Source of the DNA: Candidatus Rhodoblastus alkanivorans
GTDB taxonomy: Bacteria; Pseudomonadota; Alphaproteobacteria; Rhizobiales; Beijerinckiaceae
Length of the DNA stretch: 64,000 nucleotides
Direction of reading: 5' to 3'
NCBI RefSeq assembly: GCF_022760755.1
Contig: NZ_JAIVFP010000001.1
Coordinates: 2,026,001 to 2,090,000 of the forward strand
Of the stretch, positions 44,725-53,244 are shown one piece after another. The first letter of the stretch is position 1. Every line of letters begins with the position of its first letter. Both the position numbers and the translations under genes were made by a program. The notes below the pieces were generated by a model that worked only from the letters and a program-made list of their open reading frames with translations, made no database searches and was not told the origin of the DNA.

Positions 44725-46230
44725 TCAATGCTGGAGTTCGATTTCGCCCGGCCGCCAGCTCTTGTCGAAAAACGCCTTTTCCGGACCATAGAGGCGCAGC
44801 AATATGTTCCAGCTCCGGCCCGGAACCGTCTGCGCCCAGTTCGATTCGAGCCCGGCCGGCGGTTTGGGTCCGAAATAAACGTCGACAGAGCCGTCGTCAT
44901 TCACCTTCAGGCCCTTGGTCTGACTGCTGACGCTCGGGAACTGCTGGTCGGTCTGGGCCATCGAGCGGGTCTGGTTGTCATAGACGATGACCGACCAGAA
45001 ATTCTTGACCGGAATGTCCTTCGGCAGGTGCAATTTGTAGTTTTTGCCGCCGTCGAGGACGTTGCCCTTCGAGTCGACGAACATCAACATATATTGCGAG
45101 CCTTCGCCGACAATCTTCGAATCCATCGCCGGCGTCACGCCGGTGGCGTAGAAGAAGAAGCCGGAATAGGCGTCGAGCAGGCGGGCGCCGCCGTCCTCGA
45201 ATTTGTAGCCGCCGATGAAGCCGAGCCGCCAATGGCTCTTGGGGTCGTCGGGATACCAATAGCCGTCCGAGCCGCGCCAGCGATACATGATCGCGCGCGC
45301 CGTGGCGTCGCCCACCTCGGCCGCCTCGGTCATGATCTTCTTCATCCGCGCGTCGGGCGCGAAAGGCTTCCCCTTGGCGATGCCGAGGGCGTTCCAGAAA
45401 CCGAGTGTGGTCGCGTCCAGCGAGTCGGTCGGCTCATCCTGAACGACCTTGGCGAGCATTTCCCAGAAGCGGAAATCCGCCGGGGCGACCATGTTGAAGG
45501 GCTTGCCCGACATATCGACGAAGTTGAACTTCGGCGGGTCGTTCTCGCCAAGCTTGTAAATCTTCAGGTTTTTCTTGACCAAGTCCACGCCCGGCTTGGG
45601 GTCGCCGTCAACCAGGAAGCTGCGCCAGGCGATCCAGACCGAATTGGAATGTGGCCGGACGATGAAATAGCCTTGCGGAATCGCGCCCGCATATCCAGGC
45701 GGCAGGAAAAGATATTTGCCGCCCAGCCCCTTGTCCGGCCCGGTGACGCCGATGTCGCCGACCCAGTTGTACCAGATGTCGTCGGCGAGCCCGAGCACCT
45801 TGGGCGGCGCTTCGACGACGATGGGACCGTCGCGCAGATCGAGCCAGAACCAAGTATAGGGCGTGTTGTTGTTGGCGGTGAGTTCGGTCGTCTTCGCGTC
45901 GACCATTTTCTCCCAGATCGCCACGGTCACATTGGCCGGCCCGAGGGTGAGGATATTGTCGCGGTTCGCGGCCTGGCTCACCACGGGCAAAGCGAGCAGA
46001 TAGGCCTGCACCGCGCGCTGGAAATCGAGATTGTCGTAAAGCTTTTCGGTCGTCGCCGCGTCCGGGAAGCCGCCGAAAAAGCGCAAGGTCCCGAGTCGGG
46101 TTTTCAGCTGGTCTGGAATGGCGACGCCGGGAGGCGTCGGCGTCGAAAATTCATTGACTTGCTCCGCTCCCGCTGGGAAGGCCAGGGATGCGGCCCACAG
46201 GACGGCGAAAATAGACGCGCCAATTTTCAT
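44725..46230 (-). CDS. DUF1254/DUF1214 exported protein
   Basis: The 501-residue protein has a signal peptide (MKIGASIFAVLWAASLAFPA). An N-terminal DUF1254 region contains FQRAVQAYLLALPVVSQAAN, TPYTWFWLDLRDGPIVVEAP and IGVTGPDKGLGGKYLFLPPG. A C-terminal DUF1214 region contains NFWSVIVYDNQTRSM and NILLRLYGPEKAFFDKSWRP. These paired domains occur in many periplasmic proteins of unknown role. GAGGTGAAG before the ATG at 46230 supports the start. It is transcribed with the small peptide gene and the sulfatase on the same strand. Confidence 0.9.
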   Translation of the reverse strand: MKIGASIFAVLWAASLAFPAGAEQVNEFSTPTPPGVAIPDQLKTRLGTLRFFGGFPDAATTEKLYDNLDFQRAVQAYLLALPVVSQAANRDNILTLGPANVTVAIWEKMVDAKTTELTANNNTPYTWFWLDLRDGPIVVEAPPKVLGLADDIWYNWVGDIGVTGPDKGLGGKYLFLPPGYAGAIPQGYFIVRPHSNSVWIAWRSFLVDGDPKPGVDLVKKNLKIYKLGENDPPKFNFVDMSGKPFNMVAPADFRFWEMLAKVVQDEPTDSLDATTLGFWNALGIAKGKPFAPDARMKKIMTEAAEVGDATARAIMYRWRGSDGYWYPDDPKSHWRLGFIGGYKFEDGGARLLDAYSGFFFYATGVTPAMDSKIVGEGSQYMLMFVDSKGNVLDGGKNYKLHLPKDIPVKNFWSVIVYDNQTRSMAQTDQQFPSVSSQTKGLKVNDDGSVDVYFGPKPPAGLESNWAQTVPGRSWNILLRLYGPEKAFFDKSWRPGEIELQH

Positions 46231-46485
46231 CTTCACCTCGTTGTTTTCGCACGCGGGGAGTTCGGTTCCTCGCGGCGCGCCTCGGCGCTGGGCCGGGCCG
46301 CAAAGGGTTTCCTTCGTCAACGCCGACGGCTTGCGAGAGGTCGATCGGCTTGACCTCGCCGACGAAGACGACGGAATTCGGAAAGGCTCACTCATGCAGT
46401 GGGTCTGGGATAGCACTTCCACGCCGGGCTGGGAACATTCCGGCATGCGCCGCTCCATGTGGCCTTAATTCGTCCGCTGCCAGTC

Positions 46486-46677
46486 TCAATAGCCATGGCG
46501 GCGGTTGACGCGCCGCGAGGTGCGGCGCGTCGAGCGGTGCGCGACGCCGGCGCGGGTCGCCGTCTGGGTCGGCTGGATCCCGACGACGGCGTCCTGCGTC
46601 GACATCTGAATCGGCATCGCCACGACGGGTTCGGCGAGAAGCGCGATCGCGCCGAGAGCGAAAAGAAATTTCTTCAT
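46486..46677 (-). CDS. Small exported basic peptide
   Basis: The 63-residue protein has a signal peptide (MKKFLFALGAIALLAEPVVA). The mature end of about 43 residues contains MPIQMSTQDAVVGIQPTQT and a very basic tail (RSTRRTSRRVNRRHGY). GGAGGAAAG lies at the right distance from the ATG. It lies between the sulfatase and the DUF1254 gene on the same strand, so it may be part of that operon. Function unknown. Confidence 0.6.
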   Translation of the reverse strand: MKKFLFALGAIALLAEPVVAMPIQMSTQDAVVGIQPTQTATRAGVAHRSTRRTSRRVNRRHGY

Positions 46678-46797
46678 GCTTTCCTCCTCCAACAGGCCGC
46701 AGACGCGCGGCCGATTCCGGTTAATGAATTTGTCGTGGTTGCCCGTCGGGCGCTTTTTTCGCCCGACGGTTAGAAGGCGCTCAGGCTTTGGCGCGGT

Positions 46798-49350
46798 CTA
46801 GTTCGCGTCCTGCACCGCGTGCTCCGCCTCCAGCAGCTTCTTCTTGTCCGCGTCGGTCAGGACCGGCGGCGCGACCGCAATGGTCAGCTTGTCGATCTTG
46901 CCGGTGAAGGCGAAGGGAACCTGATAATCGCCGTCGTCGACCGGCGTGCCGGTGTCCGAGCCGATGTCGAAGGTTTCGTCCCAAGGCAAGGTCAGCGGCA
47001 CGGTGTGGTCGAGCTTCTCGGTCGCCACCACCTTGCCGTCCACGCTGAACGTTCCCGTGCCGCCACGGCCGAGGCCGCTGATATTGTTGAAGGCGAGCGT
47101 CGCGAAGCCCAGCCCGTCATATTTGAAGTCATAGACGAGCGTGTGCTTGCCCGGCGTGAGCGCCTCCGGCGCCTGCCATTTCACCCGCTTCAGGTCGAGC
47201 AGGTTCCAGGTGAAGACTGGCTTTCCCTTGAGCAGATAGAGGCCGTAGCCGCCGAAACGCCCGCCGCGGGTCACGATCATGCCATCGGCGCCGCCGTCGA
47301 GGACGTCGATGTCGGCAGTGATCGTATAGGACGTGTTGAGCAGGTCCGGGCCGGTCCCACGCGGCAGGCCGGCGATCGGCTCGCCGCTATAGGTGAATAC
47401 CTTGCGGTCGCCGTTCATGGACGGACGCGGGCTCACCATGCGCGTGGCCACCGCAGCGTCGAGCGGCAGCACCTGATATTGCGCGAATTGGGCGAACATC
47501 AGGTCGGTCATCTCCTTGACCTTCGCGGGGTTCTGCGCCGCGACGTCGGTATATTGCGTCCAGTCGTGGCGCACGTCGTAAAGCTCGAACTTATAAGCCG
47601 AGGCCGGATCCTCGATCGCCTTGCCGAGCAGCTCCCACGGCGGACGAACCGGGACGGCGCTGAGCATCCAGCCGTCGTTGTAGAGTCCTTGCACGCCCAT
47701 CATTTCGAAATACTGGATCTTGTGCGTCGAAGGCGCGGCGGCGTTGGCCTTGTCGAACGTATAGGCCATGCTCACGCCTTCGATCGGCTTCTGGGCGATC
47801 CCATCGACCATGACGGGGGCGGGGATGCCCGTGGCCTCGAGGATCGTCGGCACGATGTCGATCACATGATGGAACTGCCAGCGGATTCCGCCCTTGTCGG
47901 TGATGTGGCCCGGCCAGGAGATCGCCATGCCCTGACGCGTTCCGCCGAAGAAGGACGGAACCTGCTTGGTCCACTTGAAGGGCGTGTCGAAGGCCCACGC
48001 CCACGGCACCGCCATGTGGCTATAGGCGAACTGGCTGCCCCAGGCGTCGTAGAACTTCATCTGGTCCTTGACCGGCAGTTCGATGCCGTTGAACTGCAGC
48101 ACCTCGCTCGGGGTGCCATTGGGCGAGCCCTCGGCGGAGGCGCCGTTGTCGCCGCTGATATAGATGATCAGCGTATTGTCCAATTCACCGAGGTCCTGGA
48201 CCGCCTGGATCACCCGGCCGATCTCGTGGTCGGTGTAAGCCAGATAAGCCGCATAGACGTCGGCCTGGCGGATATAGAGCTTTCTCTCCTCGGGGGTCGT
48301 CTGGTCCCACGTTTTCAGGAGTTTTGCGGGCCAGGACGTCAGCTCGGCGTCCTGCGGGATCACGCCAAGCTTCTTCTGGTTAGCGAAGATCTGGTCGCGC
48401 AGGGCGTTCCAGCCCTTGTCGAACAGGTGCATGTCGCTGATCTTCTTGATCCATTCCGGCGTCGGCTGATGCGGAGAGTGCGTGCCGCCGGGAACATAAT
48501 AGACGAACCACGGCTGGGACGGATTGATGTCCTTGAGCTGGGTCAACCAATGGATGGCGTCGTCAGCCATCGCCGTGGTCAGGTTCCACTTCCCCTGCTT
48601 TCCGACATAGGGATAGATCGCGGTGGTGTTGCGGAAGAGGTTGGGCTCCCACTGGCTGGCGTCGCCGCCGACGAAACCGTAGAAATAGTCGAAGCCCATT
48701 CCGGTCGGCCATTGATCGAACGGCCCGGCCTGGCTCGTTTGCCAGGTCGGCGTGTTGTGGTCCTTGCCGAACCACGACGTGCGGTAGCCGTTCTCCTGCA
48801 GGATTCGGCCGATGGTGGCGTTGTCCTTGCCGATGATGCTGTCATAGCCCGGAAATCCCGTCGCCGCCTCGGAGACGACGCCGAAGCCGACCGAATGATG
48901 GTTGCGGCCGGTGATGAGCGCGGCGCGGGTCGGCGAGCACAAAGAGGTGGAATGGAAATTGGTATAGCGCAGGCCGTCGGCGGCGATGCGGTCAAGCGCC
49001 GGCGTCGGGATGACGCCGCCGAAGGTGGAGGGGGCGGCGAAGCCGACGTCGTCGGTCATGATGAGAAGGATGTTGGGGGCGCCCTTCGGCGGCACGACGC
49101 GGGCCGGCCAGCCAGGCTTCGACTGCGCGGCGTTGAGCTCGATCTGGCCATGGAACGGCTGTGGCGGCGGCGGCAGATAGCGGCCGTCGATGGTCGTCGT
49201 GGCGTCGGGTGCGCCGGGCGTCCCGTTGATCTGCTGGGCGCGGGCGTCGCTTCCGGCGATTCCCAGGGTGAGGACCAGCGCGAATCCGGCGAGCTTCATT
49301 GCGCTTGGTCGCCTCAGGCTTCCGGCGAAATCATTCAGGAACGCATTCAT
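46798..49350 (-). CDS. Periplasmic type I sulfatase (arylsulfatase family)
   Basis: An 850-residue sulfatase with a signal peptide starting about residue 18 (MKLAGFALVLTLGIAG, cleavage near ARA). Metal-binding Asp residues are at 100-101 (NILLIMTDDVGF). The formylglycine site is CSPTR, with Cys138 expected to be converted to formylglycine. GRNHHSVGFG and YISGDNGASAEGSPNG give the other active-site residues. The last ~190 residues form a beta-rich extra domain (AFTGKIDKLTIAV). The enzyme hydrolyses sulfate or possibly phosphonate/phosphate esters. It neighbours DUF1254 proteins and a divergent AraC regulator, suggesting a regulated scavenging locus. Confidence 0.93.
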   Translation of the reverse strand: MNAFLNDFAGSLRRPSAMKLAGFALVLTLGIAGSDARAQQINGTPGAPDATTTIDGRYLPPPPQPFHGQIELNAAQSKPGWPARVVPPKGAPNILLIMTDDVGFAAPSTFGGVIPTPALDRIAADGLRYTNFHSTSLCSPTRAALITGRNHHSVGFGVVSEAATGFPGYDSIIGKDNATIGRILQENGYRTSWFGKDHNTPTWQTSQAGPFDQWPTGMGFDYFYGFVGGDASQWEPNLFRNTTAIYPYVGKQGKWNLTTAMADDAIHWLTQLKDINPSQPWFVYYVPGGTHSPHQPTPEWIKKISDMHLFDKGWNALRDQIFANQKKLGVIPQDAELTSWPAKLLKTWDQTTPEERKLYIRQADVYAAYLAYTDHEIGRVIQAVQDLGELDNTLIIYISGDNGASAEGSPNGTPSEVLQFNGIELPVKDQMKFYDAWGSQFAYSHMAVPWAWAFDTPFKWTKQVPSFFGGTRQGMAISWPGHITDKGGIRWQFHHVIDIVPTILEATGIPAPVMVDGIAQKPIEGVSMAYTFDKANAAAPSTHKIQYFEMMGVQGLYNDGWMLSAVPVRPPWELLGKAIEDPASAYKFELYDVRHDWTQYTDVAAQNPAKVKEMTDLMFAQFAQYQVLPLDAAVATRMVSPRPSMNGDRKVFTYSGEPIAGLPRGTGPDLLNTSYTITADIDVLDGGADGMIVTRGGRFGGYGLYLLKGKPVFTWNLLDLKRVKWQAPEALTPGKHTLVYDFKYDGLGFATLAFNNISGLGRGGTGTFSVDGKVVATEKLDHTVPLTLPWDETFDIGSDTGTPVDDGDYQVPFAFTGKIDKLTIAVAPPVLTDADKKKLLEAEHAVQDAN

Positions 49351-49564
49351 TAGCGTCCTCCCTCAAAATTTTGAATTGGCAAAAACAACTGGTACGGCCG
49401 AACCGCGTCTACCTGCCGTCCGGGCCGGAATATTCAACAGGCGGCCAATGGCTGTCATTAGCATTGTCGTGGTAGAATTGACTATTCAGCGCTTCGCCGC
49501 GACGGGGCGGACTTGCGTCAATCGCCGGAAACCCCCTTGTTTCCAGCGCCGAAGGCGAGGACAG

Positions 49565-50581
49565 ATGGTAGCGACGATCAAGGTTCGTAATTTCTTCGCG
49601 GTGAAGGACGTCCTCGAATTTTTCGGCGTCGAACCGGCGGCGGCGCTGAAAAACGTCGGACTTGATCCGAACCTTTTCGCGAATCGCGAAACCGTGGTGC
49701 TCTATTCGGACGCCGGACGCCTGCTGGCGGAATGCGCGCGTTTGACCGACCGTGACGACTTCGGCTTTCGCGCCGGCCAGCGGGAGGACGCCACGGCGAT
49801 GGGGCTGACAGGGCTCCTCTCGCTTCACGCCATGAAGGTTGGCGAGGCCCTTGGCTATATTGCCGTGGGCCTTCGCGCCAGCGACACCGGCGGCGTATTC
49901 TCTTTCGAGGCGCGCGGCGGCGTGGCCTCTCTCAGCTATGCGGTGATCGAGACCGGCGTGGAGCGCCCCGAGCAGATCGTGGACGCCGCCATGGCGATCG
50001 CCTGCAACACCTTGCGCCAGTTCTGCGGGCCGGGCTGGAGCCCGGAACGGGTGTTCCTGCCGCGCGGGACGCCGCGCGATTTCAGGTGCTACCGACAGTT
50101 TTTCGGCGCGCCGGTCGAATTCGAGGCGCCCGCCGCGCGGATGGTTTGCGACGCCTCCGTTCTCGATCGACAGATCGTCACGCACAATCCGCATTATATC
50201 GACATTCTCACGCCCTTGTTCGACGCGGCGCTGGCCGGGGCGCGGGGCGATCTGATCCTGACCGTCAAGGCGGTGCTCAAGGCGCAGGTCGGAGGTGGAC
50301 GGCTGACCCGCGCGCGCGTCGCCCAGGCGATGGGAATGAGCGAGCATGTGCTGGTCGCGCGACTGGCCGAGGCGGACGCGACGTTCAGCGATCTCGCCGA
50401 GGAGGTCAAATTCGAGCTTGCCCGCCAGATGCTGGCGTCCGGCCGGGAACAGCGCGCGATCGCCGGTGAGCTCGGCTTCGCCGACGCCAGCGCCTTCAAC
50501 CGGGCCTTCGTCAAATGGTCCGGTCAGACGCCGGGCCGTTGGCGCGCGGGCAGAATGCGCAGCGAGGAAACGCAGGGCTGA
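49565..50581 (+). CDS. AraC-family transcriptional regulator
   Basis: The 338-residue protein has an N-terminal Arabinose_bd-type sensing domain (residues ~1-190, with VLEFFGVEPAAALKNVGLDP and ATAMGLTGLLSLHAMKVGEA). The C-terminal AraC helix-turn-helix pair is RLTRARVAQAMGMSEHVLVA and QRAIAGELGFADASAFNRAF, followed by VKWSGQTPGRWR. It is divergent from the sulfatase across about 215 bp, so it probably controls the sulfatase-DUF1254 operon. The ATG at 49565 is chosen because upstream in-frame sequence runs into the sulfatase promoter. The effector is unknown. Confidence 0.9.
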   Translation: MVATIKVRNFFAVKDVLEFFGVEPAAALKNVGLDPNLFANRETVVLYSDAGRLLAECARLTDRDDFGFRAGQREDATAMGLTGLLSLHAMKVGEALGYIAVGLRASDTGGVFSFEARGGVASLSYAVIETGVERPEQIVDAAMAIACNTLRQFCGPGWSPERVFLPRGTPRDFRCYRQFFGAPVEFEAPAARMVCDASVLDRQIVTHNPHYIDILTPLFDAALAGARGDLILTVKAVLKAQVGGGRLTRARVAQAMGMSEHVLVARLAEADATFSDLAEEVKFELARQMLASGREQRAIAGELGFADASAFNRAFVKWSGQTPGRWRAGRMRSEETQG

Positions 50582-50676
50582 CCGCGCCGGATCGCTCGTA
50601 GCCGCGGTAAGAATTGTCAGGTTTTGGCCGCAACCCTTCACTCGCGTCGCGGGAGCGACGGAGGGCGGCGACCGTA

Positions 50677-50703
50677 CGATATATATAATTACATTATATA
50701 ATG
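50677..50703. promoter_or_regulatory. AT-rich palindromic site before the Mo/W-like operon (ModE-like)
   Basis: CGATATATA (50677-50685) and TATATAATG (50695-50703) resemble ModE/Mop half-sites (CG-N-TATATA and TATATAACG), but with 9 instead of about 6 bases between. CATTATATAATG (50692-50703) is also a perfect 12-bp palindrome. It is the only strong AT-rich feature in this intergenic region. The proposal depends on the operon's suggested function. Confidence 0.35.
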
Positions 50704-50785
50704 AGTTGATGTAAAAATCCGGCGCTCTGATGTCGTGGCCTATGTATTGCATTGACATAGCTAGCAGCGTCGCTTGGGGTCGCCG

Positions 50786-51655
50786 ATGTCCAATGCAAGC
50801 CAAAACCTACTTGCCTTTCAGAGCCGGCGTCTCGCCGTGGTGATGGGAACGAACGAAATCGCGTCGGCGATCGCCGTCGCCCTCAACCGCGCCGGTTATC
50901 CGACCGTTCTGAGCCACGATTCCTATCCGCCGGTGATCCGCCGCGGCATGGCCTTCCACGACGCTCTCTACGACGATTTTGTCGAACTCGGCGGCGTTGT
51001 CGGGCGCCGCGCCGAAAGCCTGCTGGAAATCGCCTCGGTCACCGCGCGCAGGAAAAGCGTGGCGGTGACCCCGCTCTCGCTCACCGATCTGCTGGCGCTG
51101 CGCAGGACCGACGTGCTGGTGGACGCGCGGATGCAGAAGAGCCGGATCACGCCCGATTTTCGCGGCCTCGCGCGGGTTACCGTCGGCCTCGGGCCGAAAT
51201 TCGTCGTCGGCGAAAATTGCGACATTGCGGTCGAAACCCGCCCCGACCGTGTTGGCGGCCTGATTCGCAAAGGGGCGACGGAGGAGGCGGACGGCGTTTC
51301 CCGCCTGCTTGGCGGCGTTGGCCGCGAACGCTTCGTCTATTCCGGGCGCTCGGGCGTGTGGCGCACGCCGGTCGATATCGGCATGTGGGTTCCAAAGGGC
51401 TTTCTCATCGGTCGCCATGAGGATGTCGCCGTCTTCGCGCCGATGGACGGCTTTCTGCGCGGGGTCGCGCGCGATTCGACCTTCGCGCCGGAGGGCGTGA
51501 AACTGGTCGAGATCGACCCGCGCACCCGCGCCGAGGGGTTCAAGGACGCCGACGAGCGCTGCCGGGTCATCGCCTCGGCGACCATGAAGGCGGTGAAGAT
51601 CGAGACGGCCCGGCGCGAAGCCTTGGCCGAGACGGCGGTGGGAGAGCGACGATGA
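50786..51655 (+). CDS. YqeB/EF2563-like molybdenum-associated protein
   Basis: The 289-residue protein follows the EF2563/YqeB family order. LAVVMGTNEIASAIAVALNR is a Rossmann-like start, followed by LSHDSYPPVIRRGMAFHDAL, then DVLVDARMQKSRITPDFRGL, RVTVGLGPKFVVGENCDIAV and GFLRGVARDSTFAPEGVKLV near the end. Family members occur with molybdenum hydroxylases and their cofactor-maturation genes; the biochemical step is unknown. Its stop overlaps the DUF2478 gene start (ATGA). It is first in the five-gene operon. The ATG at 50786 is preferred over an in-frame TTG four codons earlier. Confidence 0.75.
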   Translation: MSNASQNLLAFQSRRLAVVMGTNEIASAIAVALNRAGYPTVLSHDSYPPVIRRGMAFHDALYDDFVELGGVVGRRAESLLEIASVTARRKSVAVTPLSLTDLLALRRTDVLVDARMQKSRITPDFRGLARVTVGLGPKFVVGENCDIAVETRPDRVGGLIRKGATEEADGVSRLLGGVGRERFVYSGRSGVWRTPVDIGMWVPKGFLIGRHEDVAVFAPMDGFLRGVARDSTFAPEGVKLVEIDPRTRAEGFKDADERCRVIASATMKAVKIETARREALAETAVGERR

Positions 51656-52197
51656 GCGCGCCGGGCCTGCCGCGCGCCGCCCGCATCGGCGTCGTCGTCG
51701 GAGAGGACGGCGCTGGAAAGCAGACGCTGCTGCTGCAATTCGTCGCGCGCCGCCGCCTGGAAGGTCTGCGCGTCGCCGGCGTGGCAGAGGTTCCGGCGCC
51801 CGCCGGAACCTGCGCCTGCGGCGCCCATGACGCGCTGGACCTCGCGACCGGCGCGCGCTTCGCGCTTTCGCAGGATCTCGGTCCCGGCTCGACCGCCTGC
51901 AATCTCGATCCCGGCGGCGTCGCGCTCGCCTGCGCCGCGGCCCAGCGCGCGATCGAATCCGGCGCCGACCTCGTGGTGTTGAGCAAGTTCGGCAAGCTGG
52001 AGGCGGGACATGGCGGGTTGTGCGACGCCTTCGGGGCCGCCGTGGCGGCTGAAACGCCCGTCCTGACAACGCTCAAGCCGTTGATGCGGCCGGACTGGGC
52101 GCTTTTCGCGGGGTCTCTTTCCGACGAACTGCCGCCGAGCCTCGACGCCCTCGAAATCTGGTGGCGGGGGCTGGCCACGACCGTCGCCTCCGCCTGA
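51652..52197 (+). CDS. DUF2478 family protein
   Basis: The 181-residue protein has a nucleotide-site-like start (IGVVVGEDGAGKQTLLLQFV) and the DUF2478 blocks FALSQDLGPGSTACNLDPGG, ADLVVLSKFGKLEAGHGGLC and TPVLTTLKPLMRPDWALFAG. The family is known mainly from gene neighbourhoods of molybdate transport and molybdenum regulation in alphaproteobacteria, and its activity has not been settled. A CAC/CGC pair of Cys (CACGAHDAL) is present. It is coupled to the upstream gene and 21 bases before the binding-protein gene. Confidence 0.82.
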   Translation: MSAPGLPRAARIGVVVGEDGAGKQTLLLQFVARRRLEGLRVAGVAEVPAPAGTCACGAHDALDLATGARFALSQDLGPGSTACNLDPGGVALACAAAQRAIESGADLVVLSKFGKLEAGHGGLCDAFGAAVAAETPVLTTLKPLMRPDWALFAGSLSDELPPSLDALEIWWRGLATTVASA

Positions 52198-52218
52198 CGC
52201 TCTTGTTCGGAGAATATC

Positions 52219-53244
52219 ATGATCGCGCGCTGCTTCGCCGTCGCCCTCACGCTGGTTGCAGTCTTTGGCGTGTCTTCCAGCGAGGCCCGCGAGATTGTCG
52301 ATATGGCGGGACGCAGGATCGATGTTCCCGACAAGATCACGCGGGTTTATTCGGCCTCCTATCCGCTCACGGTCCTGCTCTATGTGCTGGCGCCCGATCT
52401 GCTTGTCGCGGTCAATGTCCCGCCCAATGGGCGGCAGTTGAAATTCCTGCCGCCCGTGATCGGCAAATTGCCGGCTTCCGGCGGCAGGCCGATGCGCGGG
52501 CCGGCCGCCAATCCCGAAGAAGTCATGGCGCTGAAGCCCGATCTGATCGTCGCCTGGCTGGAGCCGATGCACGATCGCGGCGTGACCGACCGCAATTTCG
52601 GGCGCACCGGACTGCGCATCGCCTATATCCAGCTCGATTCAATCACGGATTACCCTCCCGCGCTGAAATTTCTGGGCGAATTGCTCGACCGGCGCGAGCG
52701 CGCGACGGAACTCGCCGATTATATTTCGAAGGCGATCGCCAGGGTCGAAAAGGCGGTCGCCTCGGCGCCGGATGACAAGAAGGTCCGCTATTATTATGCG
52801 GAGGGGCCGGACGGCCTCGCGACCGAATGTTCCAACTCCTTCCATGTCGAGGCGATGCGTCTCGCCGGCGGCTATAATATCGACCAATGCCGGCAATCGA
52901 ACCATATCGGCATGGAGCGGATAAGTCTTGAGCAGGTCATGGTCGGACAGCCGAACTTGATCATCGCGTTGACGCCGGGTTTCAGGCAAAAGGCAAAGGA
53001 CTCGGCGCGCTGGCGCAATGTCGAAGCCGTGGCCAGGGATCGGATCGCGACGGTTCCCCGGATGCCTTTCAACTGGCTGGACCGGCCGCCGGGCTTCATG
53101 CGGGCGCTCGGTGCGCAATGGCTGGCCCATTTGTTCTATCCCGAATTGTATCCGGTCGACATGACGGCGGAGACGAAGAAATTCTATAAATTGTTCTTCC
53201 ATGTCGATCTGAGCGATGCCGATGTCGAACGCATCATGCGCTGA
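52219..53244 (+). CDS. Periplasmic metal/oxoanion-binding protein (BtuF/MolA-like)
   Basis: The 341-residue exported binding protein has a signal peptide (MIARCFAVALTLVAVFGVSS) and the class III solute-binding fold: EIVDMAGRRIDVPDKITRVY, ALKPDLIVAWLEPM, a long connecting helix, then LEQVMVGQPNLIIALTPGF. It belongs to the FecB/BtuF/MolA-type group that delivers metal chelates, cobalamin or, in the MolA branch, molybdate/tungstate to a BtuCD-like importer. Tyr, Asn and Cys residues (GLATECSNSFHVEAMRLAGG) are unusual. The neighbouring DUF2478 and YqeB-like genes favour a molybdenum or tungsten substrate. Confidence 0.82.
   Translation: MIARCFAVALTLVAVFGVSSSEAREIVDMAGRRIDVPDKITRVYSASYPLTVLLYVLAPDLLVAVNVPPNGRQLKFLPPVIGKLPASGGRPMRGPAANPEEVMALKPDLIVAWLEPMHDRGVTDRNFGRTGLRIAYIQLDSITDYPPALKFLGELLDRRERATELADYISKAIARVEKAVASAPDDKKVRYYYAEGPDGLATECSNSFHVEAMRLAGGYNIDQCRQSNHIGMERISLEQVMVGQPNLIIALTPGFRQKAKDSARWRNVEAVARDRIATVPRMPFNWLDRPPGFMRALGAQWLAHLFYPELYPVDMTAETKKFYKLFFHVDLSDADVERIMR

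Noticed and set aside
46819-49353. 844-codon plus-strand open frame opposite the sulfatase
   Set aside because: The sulfatase on the minus strand has complete catalytic motifs and a signal peptide. The plus frame has no recognisable domain.
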